This document shows, one piece after another, positions 21,611 to 34,700 of a DNA stretch of 64,000 nucleotides. The stretch is taken from the NCBI GenBank assembly GCA_963920705.1, contig OY987230.1, forward strand, positions 11,681,320-11,745,319, given 5' to 3'. The position numbers were made by a program, and so were the translations under genes. Source of the stretch: Odiellus spinosus (lineage: Eukaryota; Arthropoda; Arachnida; Opiliones; Phalangiidae). Positions within the stretch are counted from its first letter, which is position 1. Each line of letters starts with the position of its first letter. Below the pieces are notes generated by a model that saw nothing but the letters and a program-made list of their open reading frames with translations, was not told the DNA's origin and searched no databases.

Positions 21611-24600
21611 GCAGTGAACTTAAAAAATTTACCGCGAAAATTTGTATTCATTTATTCACGCGAAAACCAGCAGAGATTACTAGTGTAATATTTCGCAACA
21701 AGTACATATATTTATTTTATTTAAAGTTTAAATTTATTGTGTCCAATCTCTTAATTCTAAATTCATTTTTAACGGTTCCAATTGAAACCTGGAATTATTT
21801 AAAAAAAATTTAACGCGATATACTTATATTTGTTTGATTATTTTTGTCATCATCAAAATTCGCGTACTATTTAGACCCTCAAAAAATATCAAATCTTGGG
21901 TCTAAATTCTTTCTCTGTCACTTATCTAATCTTTGGTATTTACGAGTTTTTCGTATTCTCTAAGTACTTATGTTTACGAGCATTGTGCCAAAAATCAAGG
22001 CGTATTGATACAAATAATTTAAATATAGTTCTTCAGACTGTTAATTTTGAACAACTTGTATCTATCTGATATGCGTGATAAAGACATTTGAAAAAGGTTC
22101 ACCCTAGACCATTTTAAAAAACTTTGCGACATATAGTTTAAGTGTATAATGTTCTCATATTCAACACTATGGGAAAGCCTACTTCGATTTTTATCAACCG
22201 TTTCAAACTAACTACACTTATAGAGAGTGACAATTACGTACATTTCAAGTCCGTTTCGAATTTCATTTTTTGCGCTCCGACATATTTTTACTCCTCCCTC
22301 CTGCCTCTTTCAGTATGTAAGGATCTGGAAAAAAAAATTCTTAAGCTTTCTGAAAGAGATCTTATAAGTTTAATTATATATATTTCTTTTTTTTTTTTTT
22401 TTTTCGAAATGGCAGTCTATGAGGGCCTCCTAGCTTCTTGTAGGGATGTTGAAGTTGGTTTCATATCGTTAAAATATGTCTAATTCAGAAATAAAAACGA
22501 TTACAAAGGAACTAGGCTTAACAAGGGACAATGGAGACTGTACCCTATGTAAGGCCAATCATGCAAAATATACTATTTATTTTCTTGACCATATCTTTCA
22601 CAATATATAATAATTAATGTTTTATTTAATTTTGAAATTAGATCTATAGCTTTTACAATGTTTTACTCGTGATATAATTTATGTCAAGGTATTCTTCCTT
22701 CGTCAAATATTTTAACCTGAATATATACCCAATATTACTTAAAATGGAATCAGAATAACATCTTGCATATTGACTTTAAAATATCAAAATTTTGGAATCT
22801 TAATTGACTTTCTTCCGAAAAGTACTGTCTATTTTGGGGAATAAGGAGCCTCTTATTTCTTATAAATCAAAAGAAATCTCCCTTGGCGCATCTTGTCGCG
22901 CGCATACTCGATTTAAAAAAAAAAAAAAAAATCAAATTTTTTTCTCTTCAAGTGTTCTCCATCCCTTTGAAATAATGAGTCTGCTCTAGAATAAAATGGG
23001 AAGACTAAGTTTTTTTCTCCTTTTTTCTTTAATAACATTTTTAAGTCACGGAAGAGTGGTTGGTTGTAGAGGGGAGCTTCTTTTGTCTAGGCCTTGAACT
23101 CGCCAGTTGTCCAATTAACCATAGTGCAGTTGAAAACCAGTTCTTTTTCCAACCCTCATGAGCTATAATTTCGCGTTTCTCGCCGTAACGAAAGGGGATA
23201 AGACTTTTTTTTAGCGCAGCGGACGTGCTTCGCTTTGCTTTACTTAAATTTTCTTTTTTGGTAGTCTAGAAAAGAAACAACGAAAATATATTTAGAAATT
23301 AGGGAAAATTCGTTATTAAATTCAAATAAACTAAGAAAAAATGTAAAGAGCATATTAGGCAATATTTAGTCTATAATAGTATCTTCTTTGTTTATAATAA
23401 TGTTTAAATCAATAAATATTTACGAGAAGAGAAGTTCAACGACAGTCTTGTAGAAGATTCGAATTAAAGATATAAAATGGTATAGTTTGATACCGCATTT
23501 AATTTCAATTAGCAGCCGAGGGGTAAAACACACCGCACCTCCTGCAATGAAAGGAAAGCTGAGAAAGAGGTGTAGAATTTTCTTTTGTCCATTTATCGAA
23601 AACTATGTATAGAAGTTTTAATTTTGATTCTGAATTCAGATAAGGACGGTTTTTCTAATGATTTAATGAGTCAGGTTTTTAAAATCATTAAGAAACGCGT
23701 ATTGTATTGACGTCAGTGCTAGCGTTCTTATATCTGTTTATAGTGCCATCGTTTAAATTAATCCCAAATGTCGTTGTTTCCAAATTTCCCCCGACCGGGA
23801 GAATTGTGGACGCCACGCGTTTAATCGTGTTTCAACTCTCGAGAACTATACTTAATTTTCCAGTCGAGTTGTCTCCTAATAAAGGGTGCATCTCGGAACA
23901 AAACTCCCTACATCAGAAACCTTGAAATGCTGCAATAAAAAAAGAAAGAGAGAGAAAGAAATAAAGAAAGGAAACCCTTAGTTCAATGTTGACCCATCTT
24001 CTAGAGTAGCCTCCGGAGAAAAGTAAATTCGCGCTTGACTGCACCACACGACTGGTTCACTATGTACCATAAATCCGTGAAATTGTATTACCCTATAAGT
24101 TGGTCAACACCGTGAAACATCTCCCATAAACTTTATAGGTCGGGCTTTGTTCTCCTACCATGTACAGATCTAGAATCTGCCAACACTGCTATCCTGGCCC
24201 GTTAACCACCTATCTATAGTCTGTTTCAATCAACCCCGAGCATACAGTGTTAGCGAGCAAGATTCCTACTGCAGCAGATCGTAGGGCATAAAAACAGGAG
24301 ACAAATTTTAGATTGATGGTAATATAACTATTTTGTAGGAATAGGACCTAGAACTCAAGATAACACTTATGAAAACTATATCTGAAATAATGCACCTCTC
24401 ACTGATTGTATTTCCAAGTCCGGTAAAGTCGTCTACATTACCCCAGTAGGGACATTACCATTACCCGTCTTGGAGGTTACATTGGAGGTTATGTAAATCG
24501 AAGATAAAGATAGAATATGAGTTATGGGAATTATAGATAAAGATATAAGTAACATTATGGAAATTACAGATAAATATTAAGTATAATGGCGAATTATGGT

Positions 24601-25230
24601 TTTGCTAATTGGACATAACTATTCCGAACCTCAAACTTTTCAGTAATGGACGTTTAACTTATAGAATATTATCCACTTATGGATCCACGTATAGAGCAAA
24701 TGAGGATTTTATTTCTTATTTTTTCTTTTTTTTTTTTTTTTGTATGTTACCCAAGTCCTTATTTAACCTCGACTTAGAAACTCGGAGCCGCGGAGTTAGA
24801 GCACCCTTTTTTTGGCTTGTTCACTGGGCTGTAACCTTTTTGAGGTTTTTGCGGGGTGGGCAGTCTCTAGTCCGTTCTTTACTATATTAGAGTCAATGGA
24901 GTGGTATACTTTAGAGGATGGGGCGAGAGAGGTCGTGTTTAAGTCTTACACTACATTCTATGTGGCGAAAGAACTCCTGCTGCTGCTCTGTGGTCAGATC
25001 TATTAAGACTTAGATGTTTCGTCGGAGTTAGAGACCGTTAGACTGCTATTGGGATTGTTCTTTAGTAGATCCTTTACTATACTATACTTTAATTCATATG
25101 AGTTGATCATGTTTAAAGCAATAGGAAATAGAAAGCAAGCCTGATCACAGAGACCCAATCACCCAACCTACATAATGCATACAAAAGCAGAGCAACTTTG
25201 CTTCACGTTGGACATGTTATATATTATTAA
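21611..25230. other. Spacer with homopolymer runs, no gene seen
   Basis: T- and A-runs lie near 22389-22404, 22915-22930 and 24728-24740, and a purine-rich GA/AAAG tract at 23936-23971. Open frames of 60-113 codons (22142-22483, 24609-24890 and others) cross T-runs and give low-complexity phenylalanine stretches. None resembles a family. Confidence 0.5.
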
Positions 25231-25382
25231 CAATGGACACATATGTAAATGAAGATGAATAAGGGCAAAAGTGGGAACCTACAAAACCACGTGCGTGGCT
25301 GATATGGGTAAAAAATAGTCAAACGCTCACTTGATTTTGTTACTCTTTTTCCCACTGTTTTCCTTTAGAGGACGCTTATGAA
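25231..25382 (+). mobile_element. Family C MITE
   Basis: Blocks GGGCAAAAGTGGGAAC, CTACAAAACCACGTGC and GGCTGATATGGGTAA match those at 59162-59215 in order. The right end AGAGGACGCTTATGAA (25367-25382) is the exact reverse complement of the left end of the 59136 copy, so the two copies between them show both inverted termini. There is no coding capacity. The left terminus here is eroded. Confidence 0.75.
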
Positions 25383-26854
25383 CCGCGGATCTTGTAATTC
25401 GTCTTCCCTCTATTAAGATAGGTGTCAATTGCTAATAGTCTGAAAGCCCCAACTAAATAATTGCGAGCAGTTTTGTTTGCGGTGGCTTCTCCCTTTAAAA
25501 ATGAATAAATTTTTATTGTTTTTTAACCAAATACATAGGATTATAATTGGTTTTATTACATTCAAAATACAGTCAAAACTTACAAATTGAATCACCCTAG
25601 ACGCCTGTAGTGACATAAATGTTCGGCTATTGAATTGGTGAAATGCTTACATGCCGATATCTCTGAGTGCGTGTTCGTATAACTTGGTTATATTATTGAT
25701 AACCTTTTGAACGAATCAACTCAATGGAACCTTTAAGGTTTAACGTTTTTCACGTGAAACCCCTAGTCTTTTGTATGTTGGGTTGCTTTTATAAGAGCTC
25801 TATAGATGAGAAGGTATAGCGAAAAGCCTCGGGGATGATGGTAGACTCATTAGGAACGGCTAAGTACACGAAGCGTAATGAAGGACCTTGAGAATTTTAG
25901 CCCCTGACTGACTGAGGGAAGGGTCAATTGGGAGAAAGAGCTAAAGCTATAGAAATGCCTAAGAGAGGGTATTGTCTTCTTTTTAATGGTCTTCAAGGGG
26001 ATTGGGCAAGGAAAAGAGGCCGATTGTTTTCGATGTTTCACGTTGTTATCCGGTTAGTCACTGTAATATCATTTGGGTCTCCCTCCACCATTTTCCTAAA
26101 TGATATACCACCTAAGTTTGCACCGTATACGAAGTTGTAGACTCAGTTCCAACCTTGAAAATCGAAGTCAGGGTATATCACGTATGGATCAACAAATTTA
26201 ATGAAAACTGCTCTAGAACAGAATTATAGGTATAATGGGAAAAGAACCGCCCTTCGTCGTTCGCTCATTTGCTCCACATTTGAGTAGCGGGAGCAAATGA
26301 TTTCGATTCGCTTTTCTTCGGCATTTAGCTTTAATACAACCTATATGTTTGTTGGGGAAAAGGAACCATTTGTCATCTAAGAAGATCTGTAATTGAGACG
26401 TTCGTGATTGCAACCTAAGAATGGATCTAAATGTTATCACGTGACTGAAGTACTCTCTTCGCGTATACGTACGCGTTCCGAGAACGATTTATCAATCTAT
26501 ATAATGTTATTTCGTCTCTAACTTTTATAACATCCTGGACCGTGTCTACGAATTCGTTTTGTCATTATTTCGGAGACGCCTCGGTAGCTTTTGGACAAGC
26601 TTTAGAGTTTTGTTATACTGGGAAAAGTTATTACAGAGACAAGAGTTTGTTTGCGGTGGTGCAATGTCTTGAAAGACTCGTTTTCCTATGACCTTAATTG
26701 AAATAAAACGGAAAATTATTTTCCAAATGGTTAATTGTAGGGGTGATATATTTGTTTGCGAAATTAAATTATTGCAAACGTCAGTAATGAGAAAATATAG
26801 ATTAGTTAATAATTAAACTTAATTATGCCACGATTACGATTTCCCATGATAATG

Positions 26855-26903
<49 letters not shown>
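26855..26903. repeat. Poly(A) tract, 49 A
   Basis: This is the longest homopolymer of the window, followed directly by CGGATTACTGAGCGTGGGCGG. It could be the tail of a plus-strand retroposon, but I found no recognisable body upstream and no matching target duplication. An expanded microsatellite is equally possible. Confidence 0.85.
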
Positions 26904-26904
<1 letters not shown>

Positions 26905-28716
26905 GGATTACTGAGCGTGGGCGGTGGTTGGTTTAAACTCAGTGGCATGTTGTCCAACAGTAGTTTCTGTTTCAGGAAGAAAAACCTTGATTCTCGTTAA
27001 ATTCTAGTTAGTTTTGTCTAACCAGTTTTCGTGTTAGTAATCTACTAAAGGGTGTTACTTTATTCATAAAGCAAACATAATATAGATTTATATAAGCCAC
27101 ACCTGATTTGGGAAAGATCATCATTCTTATACCCAATTAAAATCGCAAATAACGTTTTTAAAAGATGCATTTGGCGCACGCCTTTTTTTGTAAGTTAATT
27201 CTCTTCAGAACGTGATACAATCCTTCTTAATTAACTTTAAATGCCCCAGAGGTGTTTTTGACTTTTTTCCATCTTCATATTACAAGCCTAATCATTGTTT
27301 CGTAGCGAAACTATACATGTATAAAACTCTACGCCCTTCACTTGAATTTTTTTTAATAAGAAAACTCATCTTTCGTAAAATGATGAGGTTCCTCCGGGGT
27401 CCCTCACTTTCCTCATGCACTTCGTCTCCTCGAAGTCGGAGATTTCAACGCGCTTGAAGCTGAGCTTCCGTGAATCTCCCCGATTTCGTTTCTTACGAAG
27501 TTAAAAGGATGACTAGATTCAGGCGTGAAGAAAACCGTGACTGATTATGACTTTATTCGTTTGAATATGTGATCAAAATGACGCCTTTTATCCGCTCGTT
27601 TCGATGCTTGCCGTAAAAATAGTTTATTTTTAAAGGATAAATCTCATAGTTAAAATTCAATATTTTAATATTCCAATATGCGTTCGAAGCGCCGACCTAC
27701 TGGCATAAAAATAATTTCACTTTGATATTTTCATTTGCGGGAGACGGAAATTACCTCGTGCACTATTTGTCCCTTGAAAACGTAACTTTAACGCAGGGAC
27801 AAAATTACCCAAATGACCCCTATAAATAAAGCGGTATATATCAATATTAAGGAAAGTTTAAGATTTCAAATATTCTTGAATTAAACATTTAAATGACGCT
27901 GACCATATTCTATATCTATGGTAATTTGATGCCATTTTGTAGGGGGGAAAGATTCTAACAGATTCACACTAAAATCCTCTTGGGGAAAATGACTTATTCA
28001 ATGGTTAAGCGGATTATAAAAAACAATTTCGAGTGACATATCTCTAGATTCAATCATGGTTAGAAGGTTCCGTTTGATCCGAGTTTTCTTGCCTCTTCTA
28101 AATCTCTCCTTTTCCCACTCTGTTCAATTCTCCTTGATTTAATCATCTTTGAAATTACTCACTTTCTTTATTATTTGATAACCGCTTTCTTTTGCGCATG
28201 ATCACAATTTGAAGCTCTGTTTTACCTACTGATACAAAGGTGAATATTCAGGAGGCATGTCCTTTAAAATTTGAGTCCACCATGTCTATATTTTAGCTAT
28301 GTAGCTCTTGTCAAGTTCAGCTCGAATGCGTTTTTCGCGATACCGCAACGAAACGGCTCGTAACTATTTTTTCTTCGCTTCTTATTTTCACCCCGTATAC
28401 GTGTCTCCCCCCATACTACCGTATAATTAGTCTCATCTCTCCTTTGGCACGCTGACACTCGCGATAATGGGCTATCGCGCCCCGATGATTTTCTTAACTT
28501 TTTCATTATTTTTTTTTTTTTTTATTTTGGGAGGCTTAGAAGGCTATAGTTATATCAAGGTTCTGTTTCACAAAAGTTTGCAATAATGGTTTTATCTCCT
28601 TTGAGGTTTAACATCGTGTATTACACCGCTCCAGTTTTCCCTAGTTTGTAAAAAACGGCCCCCTTGAATAAAAATTCTAGAAGGAGGATGAAACTTTCGG
28701 TCTGTTCATTGTTTCG

Positions 28717-28732
28717 TCTCTCTCTCTCTCTC
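28717..28732 (+). repeat. (TC)8 microsatellite
   Basis: Eight uninterrupted TC dinucleotides after GTTTCG. Confidence 0.8.
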
Positions 28733-30253
28733 TTGGACCTGGGCGTGATATATACTGACTACACCTTCTAGCTGCAATCTCCTTTGTGTCAGTGGGATGT
28801 TTATGTTTAAGGAAAAAAACATGTTTAGTCCACTAGGAGGATATACAGTTTAATCAGAGATGGAGGTGAAGTTTTGATGGGAATTCTCAACTTGAAGTTG
28901 AAATTTTTAAGTATTAAATGGTTAAATGTCGCATATGACCACTGTAGCTAATGAATTTACTCTGTGGAAAGTTTAAACTGAAATTTATATTCTCTTTAAA
29001 CGCAAAACTGAAATTTCAATGGGGCCCCGCAAAATTTGGTTATGGGCCCCTTCATATGTATTTCCTTTGATTCCCAAAAAAATTCAAAAAAGGACCAATC
29101 GCTACGCCAGCGAGATTTTCACCGAAATGAAAACTATAGGTCATCCATGAATCCAAGTTCAAGCATGTTCTAGATTTTATCATATTTCCTTTATTTCATT
29201 TAGAAATATTCAAATTAGTTATTAAAATATTTAATTTCAACTCCACTACAAGGTATTAGCAATCCTTGCTATGATAAAGAAGATTAAATAAAAGCTGTCG
29301 AAAACGTACTTATTTCCAGCGAAAGTTCTTAAATTGTTTGAAAAAAATTGAGAGAAGTGTATCATTTCCTACAAGTAATTGTTTCCATTTCAAGCGAGTT
29401 TTTGTTTTCTTTCGCGTTTTCTTTAAGGTTGAATAACATTTAAGGCGTTGCCTCCTCTGAGTCTCTAGAAGAATTATCCACGGAGTATCGTCCAGTTTAA
29501 TTTTGCGTATCATTTTGGATTAATTCAAGTCTTTTTCTTTTCTTTCTTTCTTTTTTGCATTCTTTTCATTATTTTTTCGAGGAGAAAGTAATTTATTTTT
29601 ACTTTAAATGTGGAGAAAACGAAATTACCATTTTTTTCTAGCGTTCATCACAAGTCGTTGCGTGTTGAAATGTATAAGCCTTCTATGGAAACATTTTTGT
29701 CACGCTTAAATGCTAGTTAATATATATAGTAGAGAAAATTAGCTTGAAAATCTTATAACTTGGCCTTTTTCTTCAAATTTTAATAATGTTTATATATTTA
29801 TATTCGGTTTTATATTTTATTTCGAGGCTATTAGCCTTTTATTTTCATTTTTTGTTCGATCCTTAGTGGTTATACCGACACGTTTTCTCCCATGCGAAGA
29901 ACTTATTTCGAAATAATGAAAAACGCGGCAAATAATACATATTTATTAAATTTTAATGGTTTTTAGAAAATATTTGTAGACGGCCTTCCATTATAAATAT
30001 AAATTTATTTCATGTTTTGATGATTATGTTTAGAAGAAAATGTTTATATTATTTAGCTCATTTAATTATCTTTTAGACTAGCTTCTTGAGGTCTTGACCC
30101 TATTAAAAAGTTTGATTCGGCCAGAGGAAACCAAAATAAAACAACTTATTTGTTTTTTAGAGATATCATTTTTATATTATTCCATTGAAAGATACGATTC
30201 TATCACGTGCATGGTCAGTTTCCAAAATATCACTTCATTTTCAAAAAATCCTT

Positions 30254-30645
30254 AAAGGGAGAATGCAACCTATACAAGTGAATATTTATCGATTCCTTAT
30301 CGTTTAAATAGATCTAAGTCACCAGTACAAATATTAATCTAGAAATAAATTTAAAACTTACATGGAAAATTTCTTCCTACTGATGGGTCAGCCTCCAATC
30401 GAATGTTATTGGAAGTCTAGTGGAGATCTTGTCGTAACGACAGGCCTTTGCTCATTGGTCGCTGACTCTTCCAATGCGAAGAAATTCAGGATCTCCATGA
30501 GTTCAACTAAGCCTATTTTTAGGGTAAGTTTTATATTGATTTCTAGTTTAATATTTGTTTGTTAATTTTTTTGCGGGTGCAATAGATCTATTTAAACGAT
30601 AAGGAATCGATAAAAAATCAATTGTAGTTGGTTACAGTCTCCTTG
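30254..30645 (+). mobile_element. Family B foldback MITE, diverged copy
   Basis: It begins AAAGGGAGAATGCAACC after CCTT and ends in GTTACAGTCTCCTTGA, a mutated inverted terminus. It shares TATCGATTCCTTATCGTTTA, TCTAGAAATAAATTTAAAAC, ATGCGAAGAAATTCAGGATC and AAGCCTATTTTTAGGGTAAG with the other copies. A 67-codon frame (30362-30565) lies inside and is not a gene. Confidence 0.88.
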
Positions 30646-33159
30646 AAGTTCTTTTCATTATGAAAATTGAATGCATTCAAACAAATTTTAAATTTAATAT
30701 TGTCTCTCAATTCTATACTTTAACCAACAAAAGTGATATTGTTTTTAAAATTCTTCGAAGCTCATATTTTCTTTTTTTATTTTCGCTTTATTACCAATTT
30801 TAAATTATTTTAATTTACACTCGCGCGTAATATTAATCCAATCAATTTTTCTAAACAAATTAACTTTAAGTGTATAAGATTGAAATTTCAAAAGAGGTAG
30901 GCGGTGTAAAGAAATTCGCCCAAATTGCTTCAGACGTGAAAGTAAACAATTCCTGTCTGTCTAGTAAAATTTGTATAAAACTCCACATTGTGTACGTTTC
31001 ATAGTTCTAACAATCTAAATCCATTGTGAGAGCTTATCTGGAACGTATATAACAGGGTTTTTCCCTCAGGTGCCTGACAAGACCATGCAGGTACAAAATT
31101 TCAACTTAAAATCGTACCATGGTACAAGATATACTTTGCAGACTAGTAATACCAGAATAATATAAGAGGGGAAGTGATACACTGTTGCGTAACGAGAGTC
31201 GACAGAAACTTCCGTGGCCCGTTGGCTTCCTTTCGCAGTCGAGAGGGAGTGGTTTTTGATACACTTTTAGTATTTTAAATTTTTCGTAAGTTATAACTTT
31301 AAATTTAGGCATTTGGAAAACCGATAGACAGTATTTCAAACTTTGCAAAACAAATCTAACTTAAATATAATTATAATTTAATGAATTTAAATGAAATTCA
31401 AATTCAGAATTCATATGTATCGTTCAAATTGAACCATATTTTGACTGAACTTGTTTTTACTTCTACTCGAGGTTAATCAAGATACCTTTCCTAAAATATA
31501 ATTGTTTAATTATGCTGTTAACGAGTCAAATTTAGTTATTCCAAAATTTTCCATTTCAATAAAATCATCTCGATTTCTGACTAAATAACCCTACACTCGT
31601 GAAAAATGCAATGTGTTGCATGATTGCTTGCCCACTTTGCTTCGCATTGATAGGAGAAAGACTCGGACATGAAAATCTACATTAACATTTACTTATAACG
31701 ACGCCAAACACGAATACTTATTGAAAATTAGACTAGCAGACGATTTAAAAGGTTAACTTTGACCTCTTTTAGCCATTTTTTTCAGTTTTAATCCAAAAAG
31801 TTTTCAATTATAAATTTCTTAAAATTTTATGGGAGCAAACTGTAAATTATACCATTGCCCTGGTAATTTACAATGTTCATTACCAGGGTAACTTACCAAT
31901 TAAGAACTCTATCCTTCTCCTTTTATCTCCTTCTGATAAAAGCTCTCTTTAAACATCGTTACCACCCTCCATATCCAATGGGCATTTTACCATTCTCCAT
32001 GGCACCAACCTAAACATAGATCTAGGAGCACCCATCATGATAGTCAGTTCGCTTTAGGGAGACTTCGAGTAACCTGATATTTTTTCGTTCTCTTCATATA
32101 CGCCCGCCGGAGGTAGTAGATATGGCGAACCATGGCCATTATTTGTTTGGTGGTGATCGTCTACACACACGCTCCAGGTGTTGCCCGTACGTTTTTCGAT
32201 TGCCACGCGCGATCAAGTTCCCGCCAAAAAATTTTACTCTTCGAAAAACGGTAGAATATATATATTTTTTTTGAATTGCTGGCGTAGACGTGATTGGAAA
32301 ATCAATCTCACCTGCCTGTCTAGTCCTCGGTAAAAACCTCTATAAATGGCCATCAACCTCGACTAACCATTCCGACACTCGTATACGTTACGCGAAACGT
32401 AGAAACAGGGGCTCTGTAATCTTGATTTTCAATCTGTATAACTATTATAGTCGCGTGGCTAACATCTGCCATTATTTTTTAGTTTAGAAAGCTAACTTAG
32501 CTAAGGCGGGCACTCGATGCCTATAAAGCAGGTGGTGTTTTCTCGAAATCTTTAAGATTTAAAGGTCCGCTCTTTTTAAAGAACAAGTCTAACGTATTAA
32601 AAATTAGGGTGTAGAATAATTAATATTATCTATGAGATTTCAATATGATTTCCATTAAGCCCTGATTTATTAAAGAGTTTTATCAAACCCTTCGTAGAAA
32701 CAGGAACTTCTAATCCATCCCTTGGTTTGACGTTCAGAAAAAGGTTTTACCTAAAAAATAATCTTCATGAAACTGTAATTTAAAGGGAGCTCAATGGATA
32801 AGATCATCCATTTATTTTATAGCACAAGATTTTCAGGTTAATGAAAAGGTTTACGTTATAAACAGGATTTTGGATGTTGACAAATATATTCACTGAAATT
32901 CTAAACATGCGTTATAAATCAGGAACATTTTTAAGTGTGCATTTAAGCAGCTGCAAATATCTGGAAAATTCAGTGGAAAAACCCTAGTTCATAAATCAGA
33001 TGAGAAATAAGACAATTACCAATTAACAATTATAGAAAACAACGTTTATTATTTTAATTTTTAGAAAAATTTAATAAAAACTTATTTCGTGAGATATTAA
33101 ACAGGTTGTGAAATAGTTCTTGGAATACTACGTGCACTTCAAGCTATTTTTATTGTTTT
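30646..33159. other. Spacer with a CpG-rich patch at 32.1-32.4 kb
   Basis: No gene is supported. At 32090-32430 the DNA is richer in GC and CpG and holds a ~50-codon frame starting ATGGCGAACCATGG near 32122, whose product I do not recognise. Also present are GTACCATGGTAC (31114-31125), a perfect 12-bp palindrome, and the hairpin listed at 31858. Confidence 0.45.
31858..31888. repeat. 10-bp inverted repeat with 11-bp loop
   Basis: CCCTGGTAAT and ATTACCAGGG are exact reverse complements 11 bp apart. The TACCATTGCCCTGG words around them suggest a local inverted duplication of about 30 bp. Function unknown. Confidence 0.6.
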
Positions 33160-34700
33160 TGGTCACGTAGTTACTAATGACATTCGTATTGTTGAACTTT
33201 TCTTCAAGTAGCCGTATCGCGTTCCCAATACTTTTGCTCAATCTCTTGAACGTTAGAGACGTCTATCTCTCGTCGGGTGTTCTTTCCCCTTGGCCATTCG
33301 CCCCTTTCCCTATACTTGATAGCACTTCCGGCTTATTTTTGAGAGCTTTCCAAATCTTAACCCCCCTTGAAAAATTGCTTATACTTTTTTGAATATCGAT
33401 TTTGTTGTAAATGGGATCATTTTAAAGCTTATAATTATCTGTATCCGAATAAATATTTATCTTAATATAGAGATTTTTCTTGTAACATTCACGACTTGTC
33501 CTTTAAGATAGCTTCAGGGGCAACGCGTTACACTCTTCATAAAACGGGTAGATCGCTCTCTTCGCGTATGCTGGACGTGTTTGTAAAAGTTCTTATACTC
33601 ATTCGGACCAAATGGGGGTCCACTGCACTGTACTGGGCGTGCTATAGGTGTAGTAGCCGTAGGGCGAATGGTAACCCGACATTATCTAGTTAAGTTGTCC
33701 TCATTGATTAGGCTTTCCCCTCTTATTTAGAGGTTTCGTACGGACAAGTTTTCCTGCGATGATCTGAGCCCCGTTTCCTTCTTTGGACTGTTGGAGAGAG
33801 CCAGGTGTTCGAGGTTTTTGTATAAACGCGCGTATTCCCTATAAGTTATAGTTAAATAACCGCAGTAAGGGTTCCATGCTCTCAATAGTACGATTCTTAA
33901 TCCTAACATTCCACTAATAGCCTTGGAAAAACTCTATCGTGCCTATTTTATTATATTGAAATTTACGAATGAGATGGTTGTAACAGATTGTAGGTTCAAT
34001 GCCGTGAAAGATATAATCTGGATTTATTTCTATTCCAGTCTTGGTTTAGTTTTAATCGAATCTTTAAGGTGGGATGAATTTTTAAGGCCAATCCGATATT
34101 ACCGAGGTACCGGGGTTCTTCTATTCTACTGTTAGGCCTAGTAGTTTTCTATTCATACTCTTCATTCCTTCACCGTACTTGAAGTCGAAACGACCTGAGT
34201 TTTTTTTTGTATATCAACTTGTTTAGTTATAGACGCTACGCGCTATATAACCGGTATGGTTCGTCCAACGGGGTCTTTTTAATTCCGGAAGTTGCGCCCT
34301 ACCTCGTCTATAAACTACTTCCGTTTTTATATCTAAACTTTCTCATCATCGGTTTAGTGGAAGTTATCCGAGAGTATCGCGAACAACGTCGAGAAAAAGT
34401 TATCTACATTTTTTTTTTTCCAAATCTTTCGCGTATCATTGAATGGTTTTTACAATTCCAAGTTGTGTTTTTTCTCAAGAAATGTGATATATATTATATA
34501 TCTTTCGATTTTTGCATCAGTAGAGACTCTCTAACAACATCCAGCGTCTTCCGTGAGTGCTATATACAAGGACCTAAGGACATATTTTTCGGTTTATTTT
34601 CTTTATGGAATAATATATACCAAGGTATATATTTTTCTAGAGTTTCTTCTGATATCTATAAAGAAATAAGTATAACGCATTCGCCAAAAGTTTGATGGTT
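33160..34700 (+). other. Pyrimidine-rich block with stop-poor plus strand
   Basis: Four plus-strand frames follow one another (33177-33392, 33496-33693, 33923-34135, 34207-34695), the last with 162 codons, the longest of the window. The block is rich in T and C on the plus strand, and stop codons are purine-rich, so long frames are expected there. The 162-residue product starts MYINLFSYRRYALYNRYGSS and is dominated by F, Y, I, L and S. It shows no domain I recognise, no convincing signal peptide and no splice pattern that would join the four frames. I therefore do not call a gene. The chance of a frame this long by composition alone is low enough that it deserves a search. Confidence 0.4.

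Larger units (their letters stand above)
25383..30253. other. Spacer, no gene seen
   Basis: Short frames occur on both strands (25425-26440, 27212-27457, 28297-28506, 29310-29513), none recognisable. GC-richer patches lie at 27390-27500 and 28300-28480, where several frames stay open at once. That argues for composition rather than coding. The poly(A) tract at 26855 and the TC repeat at 28717 are listed separately. Confidence 0.5.

Noticed and set aside
22142-22483. 113-codon plus-strand frame
   Set aside because: Crosses a T-run giving polyphenylalanine. No recognisable motif on either side.
27370-27500. Exon in a GC-rich patch
   Set aside because: Several frames on both strands stay open with equally plausible peptides, so composition explains it.
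34207-34695. 162-codon open frame as a gene
   Set aside because: Low-complexity F/Y/I/L/S product, no domain, and the pyrimidine-rich strand explains the lack of stops. Kept only as a finding.
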